Assembly: GCA_965230275.1 (NCBI GenBank) | Contig: CBDDKO010000002.1 | Span: forward strand, 1,922,001-1,986,000 | Direction of reading: 5' to 3' | DNA length: 64,000 nucleotides | Source of the DNA: JAJRRS01 sp965230275 | GTDB lineage: Bacteria > Planctomycetota > Phycisphaerae > Phycisphaerales > Phycisphaeraceae | Shown: positions 50,435 to 58,980 of the stretch, in pieces | Position numbering within the stretch: the first letter of the stretch is position 1 | Layout of the letters: every line of letters begins with the position of its first letter | Program-made: the position numbers and the translations under genes | Notes under the pieces: generated by a model | What the model saw: the letters and a program-made list of their open reading frames with translations, nothing else | Told to the model about the DNA's origin: nothing | Databases searched by the model: none

Positions 50435-50614
50435 TTACTTCCTCTTGATCTTGTGCAGCGTGTGCTTGCGCAGGCGCGGCGAGTACTTCTTCAGGCCGGC
50501 CTTGAGCTTCTCGGGCATGCCGCCCTTGACGTTCACCGGCGTGCGGTAGTTCAGGTCCCCGCACTCGGAGCACTGGAGCCAGACATATTCAACTGCATCG
50601 GCTTTCTTGGCCAT
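50435..50614 (-). CDS. rpmG: Ribosomal protein bL33
   Basis: The 59-residue protein MAKKADAVEYVWLQC keeps one CxxC (CSEC); the second CxxC is missing, so it is the zinc-free or half-zinc (C-minus) type. The end YSPRLRKHTLHKIKRK is the family tail. It lies between tuf and tRNA-Trp as in many bacteria. Its 5-prime and 3-prime spacers are filled by palindromic repeats. Confidence 0.95.
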   Translation of the reverse strand: MAKKADAVEYVWLQCSECGDLNYRTPVNVKGGMPEKLKAGLKKYSPRLRKHTLHKIKRK

Positions 50615-50625
50615 TGTTCTGCGAG

Positions 50626-50716
50626 CCTTTAGCGGTTAGCTATGAGCCCTTAGCCAGCCATTAGCCGTTGCGGTTGGTACTGCAAACGGCTAATGGCTAA
50701 CGGCTAACGGCTTGGT
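50626..50716. repeat. GCTAATGGCTAA-type palindrome between rpmG and tuf
   Basis: CCTTTAGCGGTTAGC...CCAGCCATTAGCCGTT pairs with AACGGCTAATGGCTAACGGCTAACGGC. It ends two bases before the tuf stop codon, parallel to the element at 50349-50432. Confidence 0.8.
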
Positions 50717-50718
50717 AA

Positions 50719-51924
<1,206 letters not shown>

Positions 51925-52068
51925 CGTCAAAAACCTCCGCCTAACTTTCGGTTGCTTGGTTGTTCCCGGGCCTGCTGTGTTAGGCGTCAGCGTGCCCGGC
52001 CGTGATCGGTTGCCAATTCACTTGTCCGGCCGCCGGGCCCGTACCCGGCAATCAAACCGTCCTCAAAA

Positions 52069-52140
<72 letters not shown>

Positions 52141-52681
52141 GGCCACTTGCGGCAGCCCACGCACCCTTGACGTATGTGGCTGCGGCCGAGTCCAGAACTC
52201 GGCACTTTAACGACTTCACACCGATTGACAAGGGGCGTCGAACTGGCCTTGTAACCAATCCGCGCCCCTAACTTCCGGTCGCTATGAAACCGCTGCATAA
52301 ACGGTTTGAATCAGCATCCTGCCTTGATCCAAACGCGAAGAGGAAGCATACCAATCACCGTTTCAGGCGTCAAACCCCATAAACACCGCCCACCGGAATT
52401 GACCCGCCAACACGCCAATGCATCCTCCTCGCATCGACCGGCCGGGACGGTGGTGTATAATTTGTTGTTATGTAGTTATTTAAGGGTTTATATCCGGATT
52501 CTACACGCCCCATCCACAGCTTATGCCCCCGCCTGGGCCCGACAGCTATAAACCCCGACTGGATTGTCTATTTTCTTATGCCGACCTATCATACGGTGTC
52601 GCTGACCCCTGATCGCCGATTCGGCCGGGGCAAACCCCACGTTGAGTACCGCTTTGGACGCTACCACCCGCAAGGAACACC
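52141..52681. other. 541-base gap between tRNA-Thr and the NifU-like gene
   Basis: This divergent region must hold promoters for both directions. One candidate is listed at 52434-52461. A 35-codon frame (52578-52685, MPTYHTVSLTPD...) overlaps the NifU-like ATG by ATGA but has no ribosome site. No other tRNA or gene is seen. Confidence 0.4.
52434..52461 (+). promoter_or_regulatory. Candidate sigma-70 type promoter
   Basis: TCGACC at 52434-52439 and a perfect TATAAT at 52456-52461 are separated by 16 bases. The likely transcript would start near 52468 and lead into the NifU-like gene with a leader of about 210 bases. Confidence 0.45.
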
Positions 52682-52942
52682 ATGACCCAGGACGGCAACA
52701 ACACGAGTGACCTGAGCGTCTTTGAGCGCGTCGAGCAGGTCATCGAGCGTATCCGCCCGGCGGTCCAGTCCGACGGCGGTGACCTGGAGTTGGTGGGCGT
52801 GACCGACGAAGGGATCGTGCAGATACGGCTGCTCGGGGCCTGCATCGGCTGCCCGAGCAGCGGGATGACCCTGCACATGGGCATCGAACGCAACGTGCGT
52901 GAGAAGATCCCCGAAGTCACAGGCGTCGAACAGGTGAGCTAA
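52682..52942 (+). CDS. NifU C-terminal-domain Fe-S scaffold protein
   Basis: The 86-residue protein has FERVEQVIERIRPAVQSDGGDLELVGV and the cluster-binding CxxC in LLGACIGCPSSGMTLHMGIER. This is the stand-alone Nfu domain that assembles or carries a [4Fe-4S] cluster to target enzymes. AAGGAA precedes the ATG. csrA follows 94 bases later on the same strand, with no known functional tie. No isc or suf genes lie close. Confidence 0.93.
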   Translation: MTQDGNNTSDLSVFERVEQVIERIRPAVQSDGGDLELVGVTDEGIVQIRLLGACIGCPSSGMTLHMGIERNVREKIPEVTGVEQVS

Positions 52943-53036
52943 CTCCCCTGCCGTGACAGGCAGGCTCAGGATGAGATAACCCCAACGCCGCGACACCACC
53001 TGCGGCCCGGGACGACAGGGTCAGGAGACCAAAGGC

Positions 53037-53246
53037 ATGCTCGCACTCACACGCCGAATCGGTGAAGAGGTCGTCATCGGCGACCCGGCCAATCCCCAGG
53101 GCGTCATCCGCATCGTCGAGATCCAGGGCGACAAGGTCCGCCTGGCTTTCGACTTCCCACGCGAAACCGCCATCAACCGCCGAGAACTTGCCGACCAGAA
53201 GGCCCGCGGCGAAAAACCGAATAACAAAAACAACGGCGGCAAGTAA
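53037..53246 (+). CDS. csrA: Carbon storage regulator CsrA
   Basis: The 69-residue RNA-binding dimer shows LALTRRIGEEVVIG, IRIVEIQGDKVRLAFDFPRETAINRREL, with the RNA-contacting Arg near the end of the second part and Arg6-type residues at the start. It blocks or stabilises mRNAs at GGA-containing leaders. Four extra residues (NPQG) widen the loop after IGDPA. The Lys/Asn tail is unstructured. AGGAG is 9 bases upstream. A terminator follows. No flagellar fliW is nearby. Confidence 0.95.
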   Translation: MLALTRRIGEEVVIGDPANPQGVIRIVEIQGDKVRLAFDFPRETAINRRELADQKARGEKPNNKNNGGK

Positions 53247-53281
53247 CCACCCCGACCCTACATCTAAATAATCATGTGTAG

Positions 53282-53304
53282 CCCCGGGCTTGCCCGGGGT
53301 TTTC
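53282..53304 (+). terminator. Rho-independent terminator of csrA
   Basis: CCCCGGGC-TTG-CCCGGGG followed by TTTT lies 35 bases past the csrA stop. Confidence 0.88.
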
Positions 53305-53310
53305 TATTAA

Positions 53311-53403
53311 GTTAGCCACCGATGAACACAGATAAACACGGATAAGAACACGCGTCAGCACGACCGCCACCATCTGTGTTAATCGGTGTTTATCTGTGGC
53401 TGA
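53311..53403. repeat. Inverted repeat of GATGAACACAGATAAACACGG type
   Basis: GTTAGCCACCGATGAACACAG pairs with the reverse of TGTTTATCTGTGGCTGAT. It is related to the element at 33747-33847 and separates csrA from the convergent mtnP gene. Confidence 0.8.
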
Positions 53404-53413
53404 TTACTTATGA

Positions 53414-54313
53414 CTATTTGAAGTACTTGCCCCAAAGCACATCCAGCCTCTTCACCTCCGCGGGATCGAGTTTGGTCTTGTCGGACCAGATGCCCAGTGC
53501 CAGAGCTGAGTGGGCCGGGCTGGGTTGCGCGCTTAGAGCGGACGTGTCGCGCAAAGCCTGCTTCATCAGGGCGATGTTGGCCTGGGTTGCTTTCTGCAGG
53601 TTGCCGATGATTTCTTCGAGCAATGCATGCGGCGCTTCGCCTTCATCCTTCCGGGGCCGCCAGCAGTCGTAGTCGGTCGGCATCGCGATCATCGCGTAGG
53701 CGATCTCGGCTTCGCGCGCGAGTTTCGCTTCGGGCATCGCGGTCATGCCGATCAGGTCGCCGCCCCACTGCCTATGCATGTTGGACTCGGCCTTGGTCGA
53801 GAAGGCCGGGCCCTCCATGACGATGTAGGTGCCCTGCTCGTGGACCTTGATGCCGTCGAGTTGCTTGGCGGCATCGAGCAGCCACTTGCGCATCACCGGA
53901 CAGAACGGCTCGGCAAACTCGACGTGCACAGCGGCGTGTTCATAAAACGTGTTGTCCCGCTTGTATGTCTTATCGATAAGCTGATCGACGATGACCAGGT
54001 CGCCGGGCGCGACTTCTTCGCGCAGGCTGCCGGTCGCGCCGCTGGCGAGGATGTGGGTGACGCCCAGGCTCTTCAAGGCGTAGATATTCGCCCGGTACGG
54101 CACGGCCGAGGGGTTGAGCGTGTGGCCGATCCCATGCCGTTGAAGGATCGCCACTTCCACGCCGTCCCAATCAGCGACGGTGATCGGGCCGCTGGGCTTG
54201 CCGAAGGGGGTGTCGATGTCGAGGGTTTTCCCGGCCTCAGCGCCGAGGGCGTCGCCCAGACCGCTGCCCCCGATAATGCCGATCCGGACCTGCTGATGAG
54301 TTTTTTCTGTCAT
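53414..54313 (-). CDS. mtnP: 5'-methylthioadenosine phosphorylase / purine nucleoside phosphorylase
   Basis: The 299-residue enzyme cleaves methylthioadenosine (or a purine nucleoside) with phosphate. Key segments are RIGIIGGSGLGDALG, RHGIGHTLNPSAVPYRANIYALKSLGV, IDKTYKRDNTFY, YIVMEGPAFSTKAES and GMTAMPEAKLAREAEIAYAMIAMPTDYDCW. The MTAP-type TxMPE and ASTDYDCW-like region (here MPTDYDCW) favours methylthioadenosine over other purines. Starts at 54313 and 54325 are both possible. No other methionine salvage gene is next to it. Confidence 0.9.
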   Translation of the reverse strand: MTEKTHQQVRIGIIGGSGLGDALGAEAGKTLDIDTPFGKPSGPITVADWDGVEVAILQRHGIGHTLNPSAVPYRANIYALKSLGVTHILASGATGSLREEVAPGDLVIVDQLIDKTYKRDNTFYEHAAVHVEFAEPFCPVMRKWLLDAAKQLDGIKVHEQGTYIVMEGPAFSTKAESNMHRQWGGDLIGMTAMPEAKLAREAEIAYAMIAMPTDYDCWRPRKDEGEAPHALLEEIIGNLQKATQANIALMKQALRDTSALSAQPSPAHSALALGIWSDKTKLDPAEVKRLDVLWGKYFK

Positions 54314-54401
54314 GATTGGGATCATACCTGTAACGCCCCGGCCGGGCCCAGCGTATCCCCGGTTGAACCCGTACCCAACCGCATACAGACGGAGATAAAC
54401 G

Positions 54402-55481
54402 ATGAAACGACTAGCCCGCTACCTGATTGTGATGATGTGCCTGCTCACGGCCGCGTTGCCCGTCTTCGGGCAGGCCTCGACGATCGTGCCGGAGGACGCC
54501 ACCTTCGCGATATCGATCAAGCCCTCAGCCCTCTACCAGAGCCAGCTCGGCCAACGGATCCTAAACGTCATCCGTCAGGAAGAGCCGAACATCGACCAGA
54601 CGATCGACGAGCTGTGCACGACCGTCGGGATCGACCTGCGCAACGCACTGGGCGAGACGGTGATCTTCGGCACGGAGTATTACCCGAAGGACATCGCACT
54701 GGTTGCGGACATCGGCGATACCGCTGGGAACATCAACGGCCTGCTGCTGGCGGCACCCGGCTACGACTCGACGGTCTACAAAGAGAAGCTGATCATTCAC
54801 TCCCTGCCGACCGAGGGCCCTCACGGCCAGGAAAGTGAGCGTATCTACTGCGCCATGCCCAAACGGCCGGGCAACGATGCGTACCTGATCGTGGCATCGT
54901 TCGATCCGACGCGCGTGCAGCAGATGGTCGACCAGGTGTTTGACGAAAAAGCCGAGCTGACACCGGAGGCGCTCAAGAGCGACTTACTGATCGAGGCTTG
55001 GTTCACCGGCCTGCCGGAGCTGGCGCAGATGGCCGAAGCCGACGGCCCGCCATCGGTCTGGGCCCGGATGATCGAGCGGGCCCACCTCACCCTCGGCGAA
55101 ACCAACGACGGGATGACCGGCGAGCTGAAGCTCACCATGGAGAACGACCTCCGTGCCCAACAGGTCGCCGGGCTGATACGCGGTGGGATGGCGATGGTGC
55201 AGCTTGTCGCCACCAGCGAACCTGAGGCACAGCCACTGGCCGACATCGCCCAGCTCGTCCAGATCGACCACAACCCCGGCGACATGCTCGTCAGCGCCAA
55301 GTTCAAATGCTCGTTCACCCAGTTCGACCGGGCCGTCGCCCAGCTCAAGGAATGGGAAGACGATGACGGCTGGGACGACGACGATGACTGGGACGACGAC
55401 GAAGAAGACTGGGATGATGACGATGAGTGGGACGACGACGAAGACGAGGATGAAGAGGAAGACGAATACGATGACGAATAA
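54402..55481 (+). CDS. Secreted protein with a long acidic Asp/Trp tail
   Basis: The 359-residue protein has signal MKRLARYLIVMMCLLTAALPVFG. The body (residues 25-312) has alternating helices and strands (VPEDATFAISIKPSALYQSQLG, DLLIEAWFTGLPELAQM, DLRAQQVAGLIRGG); I do not recognise the family. From residue 313 on it is almost only Asp, Glu, Trp and Gly with repeated WDDDD-type units (about 46 residues). Such a tail could bind calcium or other cations. GGAGATAAACG precedes the ATG. ECF sigma genes follow but share no overlap. Confidence 0.75.
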   Translation: MKRLARYLIVMMCLLTAALPVFGQASTIVPEDATFAISIKPSALYQSQLGQRILNVIRQEEPNIDQTIDELCTTVGIDLRNALGETVIFGTEYYPKDIALVADIGDTAGNINGLLLAAPGYDSTVYKEKLIIHSLPTEGPHGQESERIYCAMPKRPGNDAYLIVASFDPTRVQQMVDQVFDEKAELTPEALKSDLLIEAWFTGLPELAQMAEADGPPSVWARMIERAHLTLGETNDGMTGELKLTMENDLRAQQVAGLIRGGMAMVQLVATSEPEAQPLADIAQLVQIDHNPGDMLVSAKFKCSFTQFDRAVAQLKEWEDDDGWDDDDDWDDDEEDWDDDDEWDDDEDEDEEEDEYDDE

Positions 55482-55521
55482 GACGTTTCGATTCATCCGC
55501 CACCGAGGGTAAAATACGTCG

Positions 55522-56193
55522 ATGCCGAGTAGGCCATCTGAACCCGTGACCACGTCCTGTGACGCGCCGAGCGATGAAACACTCGCCCGGCGTGTCCAGT
55601 CGGGGTGCGTCAAGTCGTTCGAGGAGCTGGACCACCGGCTCCGGCCGAGGCTGGTGAACCTGCTCTACAAGCGCACCGGCAGCCGGGAAGACGCCGAGGA
55701 CCTGACGCAGTCGGCCCTGCTGCGAGCCTACGAGCGGATCGACCGGTTCAACCCCGACCGCTCGTTCAAGGCCTGGCTTTTTACGATCGCCGTCCGCCTG
55801 TCGATCGATGCCCACCGCAAGCAGAAGCTCGACGCGCCCTGCCGATCGGTCGACAGAGTGACGGACCCGGCCCCGGGCCCGGATGAAACCCTCAGCCGGT
55901 GCGAAACAAGCCATCGGCTCTGGGACCTGGCCGACCGCGTGCTCGATACGACACAGCGCACCGCGCTGTGGCTGCACTACGGCGAGCAGCTCAAGGCCAA
56001 GCAGATCGCAGAGGCGCTGGGCATCAACGCGGTGCATGTCCGGGTGCTGCTCTACCGGGCCCGGCGGACGCTGATGAGTTACCTGGATGAAGCGGAGTAC
56101 GAACAATCAAATCGTGTGGAGGTTGAGCCGACGCCGGCTGCCGTGGTCGTTGAACAAGAAGCGCTTACCCTGACGGAAGGGGCCGTGTCATGA
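55522..56193 (+). CDS. ECF-family RNA polymerase sigma factor
   Basis: The 223-residue protein shows sigma region 2 (CVKSFEELDHRLRPRLVNLLYKRTG, then REDAEDLTQSALLRAYERI) and FKAWLFTIAVRLSIDAHRK. Region 4 contains TQRTALWLHYGEQLKAKQIAEALGINAVHVRVLLYRARRTL. The C-terminal 40 residues are an extra Glu/Val-rich tail. It overlaps the next membrane gene by ATGA, so the two are coupled as sigma and presumed regulator. The target promoters are unknown. Confidence 0.9.
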   Translation: MPSRPSEPVTTSCDAPSDETLARRVQSGCVKSFEELDHRLRPRLVNLLYKRTGSREDAEDLTQSALLRAYERIDRFNPDRSFKAWLFTIAVRLSIDAHRKQKLDAPCRSVDRVTDPAPGPDETLSRCETSHRLWDLADRVLDTTQRTALWLHYGEQLKAKQIAEALGINAVHVRVLLYRARRTLMSYLDEAEYEQSNRVEVEPTPAAVVVEQEALTLTEGAVS

Positions 56194-56858
56194 TCCGATG
56201 GTTATCCGAATACTGGGCCAACCGTGGTGTGGAACGGACCGGCGAGCCGACCCGGCTGTGGCGTGTAACGTTTGGTCGGCTGGCATCGCACCGCCGGTTC
56301 GCGACCCGGCTACAGCAGCTTGATGCGCAGCTCATCGATCAGGCACAGTCCCAGCAATCAGCGACGGCCGCCGAGCCCTGGCCTATCGGCAGCTACTCGG
56401 CAAGGCCCCATACCTCCGGCCGACACACACGCGCCGCTTCGGCCGACCGGCAAAGCCGACATCACCTCGCGTGGCGTTACTCGGCGCTGGCGACGGTTGG
56501 CCTATGCGCGATCGTCTCGGCTGTGATCTGGTTTGCCCGGCCAAGCGATCCGACCGAGCAGGCGGACCAGCTGCGCATGGCGACGGTGCAGTCCATCGGC
56601 CCGGTGATGGATTCGTTAGCTAAGCAGGTCCGCGACACCGGCCGGGCCCTGCGCCAGCAGACCGACCACGTCGCCAAGGTCCCCAACCAGCTGCCCGCGA
56701 TCGACCGGGTGGTCAACGACCTGGCCCTGGCGATCGAAACGCCGATCCGCCAGGAGATGCAGCGCATCACCGACGACGTGACCCGCCCGTGGACCTACCT
56801 GGCCAGCCAGCTGCCCCGCCCTGTCCTGCGCGAGAAGCCCAAAGCCCAGGCAAGCTAG
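56190..56858 (+). CDS. Membrane protein coupled to the ECF sigma factor (presumed anti-sigma)
   Basis: The 222-residue protein has one transmembrane segment (YSALATVGLCAIVSAVIWFA, about residues 96-115), a cytoplasmic Arg-rich N-terminal half and a periplasmic helical half with RQQTDHVAKVPNQLPAIDRVVNDLAL. No HxxxCxxC zinc motif is present. The anti-sigma role is inferred only from the ATGA overlap and membrane layout. Confidence 0.7.
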   Translation: MIRWLSEYWANRGVERTGEPTRLWRVTFGRLASHRRFATRLQQLDAQLIDQAQSQQSATAAEPWPIGSYSARPHTSGRHTRAASADRQSRHHLAWRYSALATVGLCAIVSAVIWFARPSDPTEQADQLRMATVQSIGPVMDSLAKQVRDTGRALRQQTDHVAKVPNQLPAIDRVVNDLALAIETPIRQEMQRITDDVTRPWTYLASQLPRPVLREKPKAQAS

Positions 56859-57000
56859 CCGGGTGAATCCTCCGAGCCTCCGAGGGAGTGGAATCCGGGG
56901 GACTTGCTACTTTGTCCATTTCCTGTTTATCTACGTGCCGGTCGCCCAGGCGTCTGGTGGCCTACAATGGTCAGGCCCGTGTTGGGTGGTTCATCGTTGA

Positions 57001-57576
57001 TTGTGGGGTCCGCTTTTGCAAAGCCAGGCTTTCCGTGAATTAGCCATGCAGGAGATCGACTCGGTGTATCGCATGGCGATGCACCTGGCTCGTAATCCCG
57101 AGGACGCCTCGGACCTGGTCCAGGACACCTACCTCAAGGCGTTCAAGGCCGAGGGGCGTTTCGAGCTGCGCGAAGCGGGCGTAAAGCCCTGGCTCTTTAA
57201 GATCCTGCACAACACGTTCTACACCCGGGTCAACCGCAAGAACCGCGAGCCAATGCTCTCGGACGACCTGTCGTACCAGCCAGGCGGCGACGGCGATCCC
57301 AACGAGGCGGGGCCGGCGTGGGACCTGCAGCACCTGGACTGGGAGCAGGTCGACGATAGGCTGAAAAAGGCGATCGAGGACCTGCCCGAGCACTACCGGG
57401 AGGTGCTGCTGCTCTGGGCGGTGGAAGGGCTGAAGTACCGAGAAGTCGCCGAGGTGCTGGACGTACCGCTTGGCACGGTGATGAGCCGGCTTTACCGGGC
57501 GCGCTCGATCCTGACCGAATCGCTGAGCAGCCTGGCCGCCGAACACGGGATCCGGGCCGATGAGAATGATTCTTAA
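57001..57576 (+). CDS. ECF-family RNA polymerase sigma factor
   Basis: The 191-residue protein has region 2 (SVYRMAMHLARNPEDASDLVQDTYLKAFKAEGRF), the KPWLFKILHNTFYTRVNRKNRE segment, and region 4 (DLPEHYREVLLLWAVEGLKYREVAEVLDVPLGTVMSRLYRARSIL). The group looks like RpoE/SigR-type ECF factors. The start is either TTG at 57001 or TTG at 57016; the ATG at 57049 would cut the first helix. A presumed anti-sigma gene follows after 145 bases. Confidence 0.92.
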   Translation: MWGPLLQSQAFRELAMQEIDSVYRMAMHLARNPEDASDLVQDTYLKAFKAEGRFELREAGVKPWLFKILHNTFYTRVNRKNREPMLSDDLSYQPGGDGDPNEAGPAWDLQHLDWEQVDDRLKKAIEDLPEHYREVLLLWAVEGLKYREVAEVLDVPLGTVMSRLYRARSILTESLSSLAAEHGIRADENDS

Positions 57577-57721
57577 TGGCCGATAACACCACGAAAACCC
57601 GGTCGACCGGGCGTTTAGGGCCGAAGAAAAGACTTGTAAAACTGCCCATTATTTGGGAAGAATCCCGTGATGCCGTGAGTTGTACTTCCGGGGACAGTCC
57701 GTTTAAGAGCGTCCGATTGCC

Positions 57722-58642
57722 ATGACCAACGAGAACAACAACCTGAATCCCGACCAGCAGTTGTCCGCCTTTGCCGACAACGAACTCGACGAGGCCCAGA
57801 GCCGTTTGGTGCAACAGCGGCTGCAGGCCGATCCCTCCTTGGCCCAGCGGGTCGAGAGCGAGCGGAAGCTGCGCCAGGCCTGCAGCAAGGTGATGACCGG
57901 CCCGGCGTACCAGGCCCCCACCGCCCTGCACGACAAGATCGCCGACCTGGCCCAGACCGTTCCGTGCGACGAGGCAGATCAGCCCGCCTCGGCTCCCGCC
58001 GAAGCCTACACCGGCCCGCCGGTCCTGGCACGGATCGGTAAGTGGATACCCGCCGCCGTCGCCGCTGTGCTGATGATCGGCACCCTGATCGTGATCAACA
58101 ACAACAGCGACAAGGCCTCCAACACCGCATGGATCGACTCGTCCGGCGTCCTGAACGCCTCTCTGGTCCAACGCTTCGGCGGCCGGCACATCCAGTGTTC
58201 TCGTAATAACGCACCCCTCAAGGGCGCAGACAAGTTCCCCCAGAACCTCACCGAATTGCCCGGGGCACTCAGCGAATACCTCAACACGACCGTCAGCCCC
58301 GTGGCTCTGGACTTCTCAGGACTTGGCTACCAGTTCGACGTCGCCGGCCTGTGCATCCTGCCCGGCGAAGGCTCGGTCCACATCATCTACCAGTCCCAGA
58401 GCCCCGACGCCGATGGTAATACCGGCACCCTGAGCCTCTGGCTCCGCCCCTATCCCGACGGCACCGCCAAGGGCCCCGCCGACATGCCCGAGCTCGAGCC
58501 CGACAAGCTTTACGCCTCCAAGGCCACTGACGACGCCCAGCCCATGATCATCTGGCGTCACGCCGACATCGCCTACTATCTGGTCGGCGACGATTACGAC
58601 ACCGTCGAGCAGGCCTTCGCCGCCCTCCGCCAGGTGCCTTAG
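57722..58642 (+). CDS. Anti-sigma-factor-like membrane protein
   Basis: The 306-residue protein begins with an anti-sigma-like helical domain, DQQLSAFADNELDEAQSRLVQQRLQADPSLAQRVESERKLRQAC, as in zinc-less anti-sigma or FecR-like regulators. One membrane helix follows (WIPAAVAAVLMIGTLIVI, about residues 109-126) and a 180-residue periplasmic domain without a known family. It follows the second ECF gene and probably holds that sigma factor at the membrane. The periplasmic part (DFSGLGYQFDVAGLCIL, VHIIYQSQSPDADGNTG) could sense a ligand. Confidence 0.85.
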   Translation: MTNENNNLNPDQQLSAFADNELDEAQSRLVQQRLQADPSLAQRVESERKLRQACSKVMTGPAYQAPTALHDKIADLAQTVPCDEADQPASAPAEAYTGPPVLARIGKWIPAAVAAVLMIGTLIVINNNSDKASNTAWIDSSGVLNASLVQRFGGRHIQCSRNNAPLKGADKFPQNLTELPGALSEYLNTTVSPVALDFSGLGYQFDVAGLCILPGEGSVHIIYQSQSPDADGNTGTLSLWLRPYPDGTAKGPADMPELEPDKLYASKATDDAQPMIIWRHADIAYYLVGDDYDTVEQAFAALRQVP

Positions 58643-58680
58643 CCGGCCCGGCCCCCCCGCGGACAACCTCGTGATAATCC

Positions 58681-58710
58681 TTGACCTAACCCGCTCCCGG
58701 CTGGTATACT
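58681..58710 (+). promoter_or_regulatory. Near-consensus sigma-70 promoter for the ilvB leader
   Basis: TTGACC at 58681-58686 and TATACT at 58705-58710 are 18 bases apart. The expected transcription start (58716-58719) coincides with the ATG of the leader peptide, so that peptide could be translated from a leaderless message. Confidence 0.7.
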
Positions 58711-58718
58711 TAGGGTCT

Positions 58719-58814
58719 ATGTTGTCTTTCGGACTCATCATGCTGCTATCGGCGATTCTAGCCGTCACCTCGCTACGCCCCACCGCCGTGCGGGTGAAGG
58801 TCATTGTTAGCTGA
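58719..58814 (+). CDS. Candidate branched-chain amino acid leader peptide
   Basis: The 31-codon frame encodes MLSFGLIMLLSAILAVTSLR then PTAVRVKVIVS. It holds 6 Leu, 3 Ile and 5 Val, and ends with Val-Arg-Val-Lys-Val-Ile-Val. Its position, right at the promoter and 167 bases upstream of ilvB, matches attenuator peptides of ilv operons. Downstream, GCCCGCGACCCGGGCGGGC (around 58833-58851) can form a hairpin, but no clear U-tract follows, so the switch may act by other means or not exist. A chance hydrophobic frame is the alternative. Confidence 0.55.
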   Translation: MLSFGLIMLLSAILAVTSLRPTAVRVKVIVS

Positions 58815-58980
58815 GCGGATGACCCGCACCCCCAGCCCGCGACCCGGGCGGGCACCCGAGCAAGACCGATGACAGCCCGGCCCGACAGCGACACGATCCC
58901 TACCCCGTATCCTTACACCCAATCGACCCCACCGATCCGCCTCGGCCGGGGTGTTAGCAGATAAGCACGGAGCACACACC

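Noticed and set aside
52578..52685. 35-codon frame overlapping the NifU-like start
   Set aside because: No Shine-Dalgarno, no signal or biased codons of an attenuator; the ATGA overlap alone is weak.
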